Source: Acidobacteriota bacterium
GTDB lineage: Bacteria > Acidobacteriota > JAAYUB01
Direction: 5' to 3'
NCBI GenBank assembly: GCA_016935015.1
Contig: JAFGRT010000063.1
Span: 1-50,540 of the forward strand
DNA length: 50,540 nt
A model generated the notes under the pieces. The model did no database searches. It was not told where the DNA came from and saw only the letters and a program-made list of their open reading frames with translations. Each line of letters starts with the position of its first letter. The first letter of the stretch is position 1. Made by a program: the position numbers and the translations under genes. Of the stretch, positions 7,900 to 15,734 are shown one piece after another.

Positions 7900-8877
7900 C
7901 TAACGGCGGTCATTGACGGGATGAATCCAGCGGAAGGCCACGCAGTCGTCCAGAACGGCGGGAATCCCTTCATGGATGGTGGGGAAATCGGGCTGAATTC
8001 CGATATCGTCCCAGATGAGCCCCGCTTGGACCGGCAGGCGCATGTTGGCGCTGCGCACGGCGTCGGGCGTATACAGAAACGGCCGGTCCCCCCGCCGCGG
8101 CGTCACATTCAGCAGGGCGGTCCCCAGCAGGGCCAGCCAGCGGGGCAGTTTCACCAGGCGCAGGTGGGGCAGATATTCCTTCACCACGGCAAAAAATTCC
8201 ACCCATGTGGCCGGTCGCTGGTCGGCCACGGCGCTGACGCCGGACCAGCGGGTTTCGGCGATACGGATCAGCAGTCGGGCCGCGTCGGCAATGTGCAGGT
8301 GGGCGAACAGGTTGTGGCCCGGCCCCGGATAGATGGCCTTGCCGCGGCGGATCTGCTCGAAGATCAGGTCACGGGCGCCGTACACATGGGGCAGGCGCAC
8401 CATGGACAGGGCCAGATCGCTGCCGGCTGCCATCTGCTGGAGAGCGGCCTCGGTTTCGAGCTTGGCCCGGCCGTAGCCGAGACGGGTGCCGGCCGGCGTG
8501 GCGGCGTCGATGGGCCGGTCCTGGGAGGAATAGACCAGCAGGCTGCTGCTGTAGACAAATGTTTTCACCCCCGCCGCCAGGGCGGCTTTCATCAATTCCA
8601 CGGAGCCCTCGACGATGGTGGGGCGCAACCGGCCGTAATCCTCAAAGGTGGCCCGGGCGCCGAGATGCAGGACCGTGTCCATGCCTCGTACCGCGCGGCG
8701 CAGGCTCTCGGGGCTGGTCAGGTCCCCCTGCATCAACTCCGCATCGCCGCCGGCCAGAAGGCCGCCGCGCAACGGCCGTCGAACCAGGCAGCGCGGCCGG
8801 TACCCCTGTTCGGCCAGGCGGCGGGCCACTTCGTAGCCGATGAAACCGGTAGCGCCGGTGACGAGGATGTGTTTCAT
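7900..8877 (-). CDS. Extended SDR-family NAD(P)-dependent epimerase/dehydratase-like protein
   Basis: This is a 325-residue protein. The Rossmann motif GATGFIG (residues 8-14, G-x2-G-x2-G) is near the N terminus. An SDR active site has Tyr135-x3-Lys139 (YGRAK) with upstream serines (YSSSLLVYSS), so catalytic residues are intact. The substrate may be a sugar nucleotide, an isoprenoid or a steroid-like compound; the sequence does not decide. The start ATG (8875-8877) overlaps the stop of the upstream SDR gene as ATGA, so the two are co-translated. It lies at the end of a minus-strand run of genes. Confidence 0.85.
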   Translation of the reverse strand: MKHILVTGATGFIGYEVARRLAEQGYRPRCLVRRPLRGGLLAGGDAELMQGDLTSPESLRRAVRGMDTVLHLGARATFEDYGRLRPTIVEGSVELMKAALAAGVKTFVYSSSLLVYSSQDRPIDAATPAGTRLGYGRAKLETEAALQQMAAGSDLALSMVRLPHVYGARDLIFEQIRRGKAIYPGPGHNLFAHLHIADAARLLIRIAETRWSGVSAVADQRPATWVEFFAVVKEYLPHLRLVKLPRWLALLGTALLNVTPRRGDRPFLYTPDAVRSANMRLPVQAGLIWDDIGIQPDFPTIHEGIPAVLDDCVAFRWIHPVNDRR

Positions 8878-10337
8878 GAGGCTTCCTCCGGCGCGGCTTC
8901 CGCGGCGCGGACGATGCCGCGAAGCATATTCCGAAAAATCAGGCCGTGGATGGGATAGATGCCGTACCAGTAAACGATGCCCCACAATCCGACGGGATCG
9001 AATATGGCCGTCTGCTTGACGATGGCGCCGTCACCGGCGGGTTCCACCTCGAATTCGAGCCAGGCGCGGCCGGGCAGTTTCATCTCCGCCAGCAGGCGCA
9101 ACCGCCGGTCGGGTATGTATTCCTCTACCCGCCACCAGTCGATGGTATCTCCCGCGGAGAGCACTTCGGGATGTGGTCGCCCGCGCCGCAAACCGACGCC
9201 GCCCATAAGCAAATCGATGAAACCGCGTACCCGCCACAGCCAGTTGGCGTAATACCAGCCGGTCCGGCCGCCGATGAGGCGGATGGGTGCGAAAGCCTGC
9301 CGTGGCGGCAGCTGTGTTTCACGCCGGCGGAAGTCGATGAGGCGGTTGCCGAAACGGGTCCCGCCCCAGTTGCGGGTGGGCCCGGCCGAGGAGATGGCAT
9401 CGGACCAGCGCGTGGCCGCAAATTCCGCGTCCTCGTTGTGCAGGGCGTCGGCGATGGCCTGGGCGACGCCCCGGGGCCGGATGGAGAACACCTCGGCAGC
9501 GGCTGGGTTGCGAACGACGGTTTCATGGCGCAGGCTGTCCACCAGCTTGCGGCCGATGCGGGCATAAAGAGGCGTGACCAAGCCCAACCACAGGCTGGAC
9601 AGGCGGGGGGTCAGCACCGGCACGGGGATCATCAGGCGCTTCAGGCCGCGCTGGCGGGCGTATTCCCGCATCAGTTCGCCGTAGGAGACCTGATCCGTGC
9701 CGCCGATTTCAAAAATCCGGTGGCCGTCCAACGGGATGTCCAGGGCCTCGCGCAGGTAGGCCAACAGATCCGAAACGGCGATAGGCTGGGCCTTGACGGC
9801 CACCCAGCGCGGGGTGATCATCACCGGCAGCCGTTCCACCAGGGCGCGGATCATTTCGAAGGACAGGCTACCCGAGCCGAGGACGATGGAGGCCCGCAGT
9901 TCCAGCACCGGGGTGTCGTATTGGCGCAAGATTTCGCCCACCTCCTGGCGGCTGAGCAGATGGGGCGACAGGCCGTCGTCGTCATCACCCAGGCCGCCCA
10001 GATAGATGATGCGGCGGACGCGGACTGCCCGGGCGGCGGCGCCGAAGTTGTGGGCGGCCCGGCGGTCCAGTTCCTGGAAGTCCTTGCGGGAGCCCATGGA
10101 ATGGATCATGTAGTAAGCGGTGTGGACGCCCTGCAGGGCGGCTTCGAGGCTGTCCGGCTCCATCACATCACCACCCGCCACTTCGGTGGTCGGGGATACC
10201 TTGGGCCGCAGAAATTCCGGCCGGCGGGCCAGGCAGCGCACCGGCCGTCCTTCCTGCTCCAGCAGCCGCAGCAGGCGGCCGCCTACGTAACCCGTGGCGC
10301 CGGTGAGCAGAATCAAATGATCGTTATTTTCAGCCAT
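8874..10337 (-). CDS. SDR oxidoreductase with C-terminal DUF2867 domain
   Basis: This 487-residue protein has an atypical SDR/NmrA-like N-terminal half with GATGYVG at residues 13-19. The C-terminal half (about 300-480) has blocks WWRVEEYIPDRRLRLLAEM and VKQTAIFDPVGLWGIVYWY, typical of DUF2867 (YbjT-like) proteins. Family members bind NAD(P), and their function is largely unknown. The Tyr-x3-Lys pair of classical SDRs is not obvious, so a binding or regulatory role is possible. Its stop overlaps the start of the next SDR by four bases. Two SDRs in one operon suggest consecutive steps or a heteromer acting on one metabolite. Confidence 0.85.
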   Translation of the reverse strand: MAENNDHLILLTGATGYVGGRLLRLLEQEGRPVRCLARRPEFLRPKVSPTTEVAGGDVMEPDSLEAALQGVHTAYYMIHSMGSRKDFQELDRRAAHNFGAAARAVRVRRIIYLGGLGDDDDGLSPHLLSRQEVGEILRQYDTPVLELRASIVLGSGSLSFEMIRALVERLPVMITPRWVAVKAQPIAVSDLLAYLREALDIPLDGHRIFEIGGTDQVSYGELMREYARQRGLKRLMIPVPVLTPRLSSLWLGLVTPLYARIGRKLVDSLRHETVVRNPAAAEVFSIRPRGVAQAIADALHNEDAEFAATRWSDAISSAGPTRNWGGTRFGNRLIDFRRRETQLPPRQAFAPIRLIGGRTGWYYANWLWRVRGFIDLLMGGVGLRRGRPHPEVLSAGDTIDWWRVEEYIPDRRLRLLAEMKLPGRAWLEFEVEPAGDGAIVKQTAIFDPVGLWGIVYWYGIYPIHGLIFRNMLRGIVRAAEAAPEEAS

Positions 10338-10454
10338 GATCGTATCCCTCTCGATCCAATGTCGTGCCCGCTGCCGTCGAATTTCCCGCCGGACCCTGGT
10401 ATGGATGCCGCGGACGGGCGTGATTATTCAGGCAAAATCACTGTCGCCGGGAAA

Positions 10455-13400
10455 TCAGCGATATTCACCGGTCAGGACCAGTCCGGCCCAGTGGAAGGGG
10501 TGGACGGCGTCCGCGGCCGGTCCCGCGGTGCCGGCCAGCAGTTCACGCTGGGCCAGGCACAAAGCCTCACTGCGGGTTTTTCCCTGTTGCAGGTACCCAT
10601 AGAAGGACGTCATGAGGAGAGCCGTACTCTCGTCGGCCACTTTCCAGAGGGAAGAGAGGACGCTGCGGGCGCCGGCAAAGTGGAACGCCCGGGCAAGGCC
10701 CACCAGGCCCTCGCCGCCCCGCTCCTCGCCCAGGCCGGTTTCACACGCCGAAAGGGTCACCAGATCCGTGTCCAGTCGCAGGTGGTCAAGAATCTCCCAG
10801 GCCTGCAGGATCCCGTTTTCGGCCTCGGCCTCAGCCGGCGAAGGCAAGGTGAAGACCAGGCCGGATTCCAACGGCCGGAATTCGTCAAAAAACCCATGAC
10901 AGGCAAAATGCACGATGCTGGTGGCCGGGGGGATCTGTCGCACGGCTTCCTCCCGGGCGTCACTCCCCAGGTATGGACGAGCGGCGCCGGGAAACAGACG
11001 GCAGATGGCCTCCACTTCCCGTCGGGTGGCCGGCAGGGCGTCGAGTCCGGCCAGCGGCAGGGAGCGGATCAAGGCCGCCTGACGGTCGGAGATGGCAGCC
11101 GGGCCGGGATAATGCGGATCACCGAAGGCCACTACCTGGTGAACGGTCCTGCCCGGGCGGCGGTGTTGACGGATTTCCGCCAGGACCGTGACGGATGTGA
11201 TCCGGGAAACGGATTTTTCCTGGATCAGGTAGCGTTCGGCGGAGACGGGCAACGCGGCGAAGGGCAAAATATGCAGGGGGCCGTCGGGACAGACCAGCAC
11301 GTGACGGGCCGCCGCCAGTTCAGCCCGGGCAGGCTGCAGCAGCATGCGGAAGAGTTCGGCGCCCTTTTCCTGCCGCCATGGGTCATCGCCGGCCGGACGA
11401 CTCAGCAGGCGGCGGTACATGTTCACCGCCGCGGCCAGGGCCGTGCGCCGCACGGGCAGCACGTGCACCTTCAGCCGGCCGTTGAGCAAGGTGAAGAGCA
11501 GGCTCTGGTCGGAGCTCACGGAATAACTCAGCAGCAGGGTGTCCTTCTCCAGGAGGGCGGTGGCGGCCGGCAGGTCCAGCGGTTTCGGCGATTCCAGCGC
11601 CGCCAGCGCCGGAGCGCAGGCCCGGATCCGTTCCTGGACCTCCTGCTGCTCCCTGTGGATTTGTTGCAGTTCGCGCTGCAGCGCCTCGATCCGGGGGGTA
11701 TTCTCCCCGGTCATGTCCAGCTCGGCCAGCTGTTGCCGGCAGCGGTCAGCGCGGGTGTCCAGCCGCTGCCGGTCCTGCCGCAGTTGGGCGGGGACATCGG
11801 CGGTGAACAGCAGATCCCGTTCGGCCAGCATCTGCCGCAACACCTGGGCCCGGTATTGCTCCAGGGTGACAAAGGCCGCGGCTTCCTGCCCCAACCGGAT
11901 CTCCAGCTCAATGAGCGAGCGGTAGTAATCGGCGTACCGGGCCGAGAACCGTTCCTGGCTTTCCCGTCCCCCGCCCAGGCGCGACTTCTGGGCGGACAGG
12001 GCCGCCACCGCCTGCCGGAAGCAATCGAGGGCGGCGGGGAGTTCCTCCCGAATCCGGTGCACACGGCCCAGGCAATAGAGGCTCTCCGCCTCCCAGCGGC
12101 TGTCCGGAGCCAGTTGCTGCCGGATGGCCAGGGCCTGGCGGAAGACCGTCTCGGCCTCGTCCAGCCGGTCGGCGTTCAGCCGGAGTTCGCCCAGGTTGTT
12201 GAGGCAGAGGGCGTATTTCATGTTGCGCCCGCCGAGGGTTTCGTAGATATGCAGGGCCTGCAGAAACAGGGTTTCGGCTTCATCAGACCGCTGCTGATCG
12301 GCCCGCACCTGGGCCAGGCTCTGCAAGCAGTCGGCCACCGGCAGGCTGTCCGGCGCCTCGGTCCGGGTAAGCTCGAGCATGCGGGCGAAGGCGTCCGCCG
12401 CCTGTTCCAGTGCGCCACGGGCCCGCCAGATGGTGCCCAGATTGCCCCAGCTCCGGGCGGTGTCCAGGCCCGTCGGGGCAATTCTGGTCCGCAGCTGCAG
12501 GGCCTGGTGGTGGTAACTTTCCGACAGGTCGAGGTCGCCACGTCGATAGGCGATATCGCCCAGGCTCTCTACGGCGAAGGTCATGTCGATATGATCGGGC
12601 GCTACGCTCCGCTGCAGGTCGAATTCGCGGCGGAACACGCTTTCGGCGGCCACCAGGTCCCCCCGGTTCATCAGGACATTGCCCAGATTGTGAAGGGAGA
12701 CGGCGACCTCGACGCTGCCGGGAGCGGTCTTTTCCTTGATGGCCAGGGAGCGCCGGAAATACCGCTCGGCGGCGGCCAGGTCGCCCTGGTCGTTGGCCAG
12801 GTTGCCCAGGCTGTTGAGGGTATAGGCGAGGCGGCGGCTGTCGGGCGCCAGGCGCTCCTGCAGGGCCAGGGCCAGGCCCAGCTGTTCCTCCGCTTTTTTG
12901 AATTGCCCCCGCATAATGGAGATAATGCCGAGGTTGTACAAGGTGCCGGCCACCGCTAGGGACTCGGCGTCCTCGGCCCGACGGACGGCCAGCGCTCTCT
13001 CAAAGAGCCGCTCGGCTTCGGCCAGGTCGCCGCGCCGGCGGGCGATGAGACCGAGGTTGGACAAGAGGTTGCCGTGCAGCCGGGCCTGGGGGGTGAGCTG
13101 TTCCACCAGGGCCAGGGCCTGGCTGTAGTGGCGGTCGGCGGTTTCGAAATCGCCGCGCATGAACGCCACGTTGGCCACATTGTTCAGGGCGGAGCAGGTG
13201 ATCATCCGTCCGGGGGCCAGCTGCTGCCGCCATTGCAGGGACCGGCGAAAATGATGATCGGCGGCGTCGAAGTCGTCCCGGGACCAAGCCAGGAGGCCCA
13301 GGGACTGGTGAAGGTCGGCGGCGACCAGGCTTTCGGGCGCGATCCGCTGCTGCAGTTCCAGCGCCTCCGTGCCGGCGGCCGCGGCGGCCGCGGGCTGGTC

Positions 13401-14042
13401 CGTTTTCTGCAGGAGATCCGCCAGCCGGATCTGGCAGCGGATCATGGCCTCGGCGTCCCCGGCGGCCGTGCCGGCCGCCAGGGCGGCCCGGCACCACGCC
13501 TCGGCCGCTGCCCATTGTTCCAGCGCCGCCAGGCGGTCGGCCAGGGCGGCCAGGAACCAGGCCTCCTGCCAGGCTGCCCCGGCCGCCAGCCGGCGCCGGA
13601 ACGCCGCCACGTCCGTCGCGGCGGGATCGCCTGGGGGTTCCGTCCACCATCGCCGGAAAACGGCCAGTTCCCCTTCGCTCAGGTCAGGGCGTGCGCGCAC
13701 ACCCCACGCGGAATCCGGCGCCAGCTCCACCACCTGAATCTCGTCCCCGCGCTGCAGCTGCAGCCGCAGGGGCGATCGCGGCCCCTGCTCCTGTTCGATC
13801 GTTTCCACGTTGAAGGTCGTCAAAAACGTGCCGCTGACAGCGGGATTGCCGGCCGGCCGTTCCCAGCGCAGCAACCGGTCTCCCGCCCGGATGCCGGTCT
13901 GCTCGGCGCCCTGGCCGACGACAACTTCCTCTACCATGATGGCGGCTGTTTCGGCCGTTGTGGCCATCGCCACCGGAAGAATCGTCGTCCAGAGGATGAC
14001 CGCCAATCCAACGCCCAGATGTTTGTTCACGATGCGCTCCAT
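10455..14042 (-). CDS. Secreted PDZ-like/TPR/CHAT-domain protein (caspase-like peptidase fold)
   Basis: This is a 1195-residue protein. The signal peptide covers about residues 1-27. A PDZ-like segment (VVVGQGAEQTGIRAGDRLLRW) spans about 39-110. Then come at least a dozen TPR units, each with the pattern LGNLANDQGDLAAAERYFRRSL, to about residue 760. A coiled-coil-rich linker follows, and a C-terminal CHAT domain runs from about 870 to 1195. The CHAT catalytic dyad is present: His1049 in HFACHG and Cys1100 in LSACETG. CHAT proteases belong to clan CD with caspases and separase. TPR-CHAT proteins have been found in defence (TPR-CHAT/Csx29 with type III-E CRISPR), but many Acidobacteria-type genomes have secreted versions of unknown role. 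No CRISPR or defence genes lie nearby. Export to the periplasm argues against a cytoplasmic defence role. Confidence 0.88.
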   Translation of the reverse strand: MERIVNKHLGVGLAVILWTTILPVAMATTAETAAIMVEEVVVGQGAEQTGIRAGDRLLRWERPAGNPAVSGTFLTTFNVETIEQEQGPRSPLRLQLQRGDEIQVVELAPDSAWGVRARPDLSEGELAVFRRWWTEPPGDPAATDVAAFRRRLAAGAAWQEAWFLAALADRLAALEQWAAAEAWCRAALAAGTAAGDAEAMIRCQIRLADLLQKTDQPAAAAAAGTEALELQQRIAPESLVAADLHQSLGLLAWSRDDFDAADHHFRRSLQWRQQLAPGRMITCSALNNVANVAFMRGDFETADRHYSQALALVEQLTPQARLHGNLLSNLGLIARRRGDLAEAERLFERALAVRRAEDAESLAVAGTLYNLGIISIMRGQFKKAEEQLGLALALQERLAPDSRRLAYTLNSLGNLANDQGDLAAAERYFRRSLAIKEKTAPGSVEVAVSLHNLGNVLMNRGDLVAAESVFRREFDLQRSVAPDHIDMTFAVESLGDIAYRRGDLDLSESYHHQALQLRTRIAPTGLDTARSWGNLGTIWRARGALEQAADAFARMLELTRTEAPDSLPVADCLQSLAQVRADQQRSDEAETLFLQALHIYETLGGRNMKYALCLNNLGELRLNADRLDEAETVFRQALAIRQQLAPDSRWEAESLYCLGRVHRIREELPAALDCFRQAVAALSAQKSRLGGGRESQERFSARYADYYRSLIELEIRLGQEAAAFVTLEQYRAQVLRQMLAERDLLFTADVPAQLRQDRQRLDTRADRCRQQLAELDMTGENTPRIEALQRELQQIHREQQEVQERIRACAPALAALESPKPLDLPAATALLEKDTLLLSYSVSSDQSLLFTLLNGRLKVHVLPVRRTALAAAVNMYRRLLSRPAGDDPWRQEKGAELFRMLLQPARAELAAARHVLVCPDGPLHILPFAALPVSAERYLIQEKSVSRITSVTVLAEIRQHRRPGRTVHQVVAFGDPHYPGPAAISDRQAALIRSLPLAGLDALPATRREVEAICRLFPGAARPYLGSDAREEAVRQIPPATSIVHFACHGFFDEFRPLESGLVFTLPSPAEAEAENGILQAWEILDHLRLDTDLVTLSACETGLGEERGGEGLVGLARAFHFAGARSVLSSLWKVADESTALLMTSFYGYLQQGKTRSEALCLAQRELLAGTAGPAADAVHPFHWAGLVLTGEYR

Positions 14043-14198
14043 GTTCGCCGGACACAGGGGCTGTCGGCCACCGTCATGAAATCCGGTTGGTTCGAAGAGA
14101 GGCCACCATGGTCCGATTGCAGGAATTCATCCGGATTATAATGGAAGCCGCGCCCGGGTGCAATGACCATGCGATGTCGTCCCGGACAGGCGGGGTGA

Positions 14199-15002
14199 TC
14201 AGGCCGGCTTTTCGGCGAAAATGGCCGGATCCAGGGTGCCGTAGGCCGTGAAACTGCCGGGGCGGGACAAGCGGATGCTGAGGAGCACCGTCAAGGCCGT
14301 GCCCACGAAAATGGCGATCATGATGGCGATCTGGTATTTGATAGCCGTCATGGGGCTGGCCCCGCCCATGATGATACCGGTCATCATCCCCGGCAGGGCC
14401 ACCAGTCCGATGGTCGCCATGCTGGCAATGGTGGGATTGAGGGCGGCCTGATAGGCCCGGCGGATATAGGGGAGCACGGCTTCCTGCAGGCTGGCGCCCT
14501 GGGCCAGAAGCAACTGATAGGCTTTCTCTTCCTTGTGGATGGAATGGAAGAAATCGCTGAGACCGATGATGCTGGCGCGCAGGCAGTTGCCCATGATCAT
14601 GCCGGCGATGGGGATGAAGTACTGCGCCTCGAACAGGTAGGGGAGCTGCAGGATGACGCACAAAAAAAAGGCGAGGGGGATGGCGGTGCCCGCCAGCACG
14701 GCAACGAACAACGGGAAAATGAATTTCTGGACGGTGACACCGGCCGAGTGGATGATGGACAGATCGGCCGCCACGACCATGACCAGCAGCCAGAGCAGGT
14801 TCAGCCACCACAGATTGAGCTGGAAGATGAACTGCAGGTAGAAACCCACCAGCAGGAGCTGAACGGTCATCCGCAAAATGGAGACCAGCAGGTTTTTCAG
14901 TAATTTGACCCGGTAATAGAGGATGAGCAGAATGGGGATGATGAGGAGCAGGTAGCCGGCCGCCAGGGCCATGTAACCGATATCGATGGTCGATGTGTTC
15001 AT
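14199..15002 (-). CDS. fetB: FetB-like ABC permease (UPF0014, putative iron/metal export)
   Basis: This 267-residue integral membrane protein has about seven hydrophobic segments. The family-specific blocks GMIMGNCLRASIIGLS and IGLVALPGMMTGIIMGGASP mark the UPF0014/FetB family. E. coli FetAB exports iron and helps resistance to oxidative stress; related members transport other solutes. The start ATG (15000-15002) overlaps the fetA stop (ATGA), so a fetA-fetB operon is clear. It has the usual length. Confidence 0.88.
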   Translation of the reverse strand: MNTSTIDIGYMALAAGYLLLIIPILLILYYRVKLLKNLLVSILRMTVQLLLVGFYLQFIFQLNLWWLNLLWLLVMVVAADLSIIHSAGVTVQKFIFPLFVAVLAGTAIPLAFFLCVILQLPYLFEAQYFIPIAGMIMGNCLRASIIGLSDFFHSIHKEEKAYQLLLAQGASLQEAVLPYIRRAYQAALNPTIASMATIGLVALPGMMTGIIMGGASPMTAIKYQIAIMIAIFVGTALTVLLSIRLSRPGSFTAYGTLDPAIFAEKPA

Positions 15003-15655
15003 CGGGTTTTCCTCCCCTGAGGTGGCTGGAGATCCACCACGCGGTGGGCCAGCTCCTGGAAATGGGCGTCATGGGTGACGGCCAGGACGCTCAGTTCCGG
15101 CTGTCCGGCGAAATAATCCTGCACCGCCGTGCGGGCTTCGCGGTCCAGGGCGGAGGTGGCTTCGTCGAGAAGCATGATGGGCCGGCGGAGAAGCAGGGCG
15201 GCGATGATGGCCACGCGCTGTTTCTCTCCGCCTGACAGGGTGCGGATCTCCTCCTGCAGCAGGGCTTCGGACAGATAGAAGCGTTCCAGCAGTGCCGGCA
15301 GTTCCGTTTCGGGAAAGTCCAAGTCGGCGTTGGACTTGAAGGTGAAGGGGCGGTGGAGGACGTCCAGCACCCGGCCGCGACCCAGGTCGGCCTCCTGCGG
15401 GACAAAGGCCATTTTGCGCCGCAGGCGCCAGACGGATTCCACCGTCAATTCCTCGCCGTCCACGAAGACCCGGCCCTGGTCCGGCGTCACAAATCCCAGC
15501 AGACATCGCAGCACGGTGCTCTTGCCGGCTCCCGAGTCTCCCGTGATGACGACCCTCTCCCCGGGCCGGAGTCCCAGGTTGAAATCCGCCAGCACCGGGC
15601 GCTCGTTAAATCGGATGGATATGTTTCGACACTCGCATCGCCAGGAATCGTTCAT
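14999..15655 (-). CDS. fetA: FetA-like ABC transporter ATP-binding protein
   Basis: This 218-residue ATPase has Walker A GDSGAGKS (39-46), signature LSGGE (140-144) and Walker B LLDEATSALD (about 162-171). All catalytic elements are present. It pairs with the overlapping fetB-like permease. I chose the ATG at 15653-15655, which is preceded by GGCGGAGAC; longer upstream extensions run into the receptor gene's frame and lack similarity. It starts 79 bases after the TonB-dependent receptor stop on the same strand, so the receptor may belong to the same transcript. Confidence 0.88.
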   Translation of the reverse strand: MNDSWRCECRNISIRFNERPVLADFNLGLRPGERVVITGDSGAGKSTVLRCLLGFVTPDQGRVFVDGEELTVESVWRLRRKMAFVPQEADLGRGRVLDVLHRPFTFKSNADLDFPETELPALLERFYLSEALLQEEIRTLSGGEKQRVAIIAALLLRRPIMLLDEATSALDREARTAVQDYFAGQPELSVLAVTHDAHFQELAHRVVDLQPPQGRKTR

Positions 15656-15734
15656 GTCTCCGCCTCTGCGTGGCCGGGCCGACCCGCCGCTGTCGTCCGC
15701 CCCGCGACGGCCGCCCGCTGCCAGGTGACGCTCG

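Noticed and set aside
8946-12959. A 1337-codon open frame on the plus strand opposite the SDR and TPR-CHAT genes.
   Set aside because: It is antisense to two recognised proteins with intact motifs, and its translation has no domain and a composition typical of GC-rich shadow frames.
10455-14042. The TPR-CHAT protein as part of a type III-E CRISPR or other defence system.
   Set aside because: It has a signal peptide, and no gRAMP, cas or defence partner is in the window.
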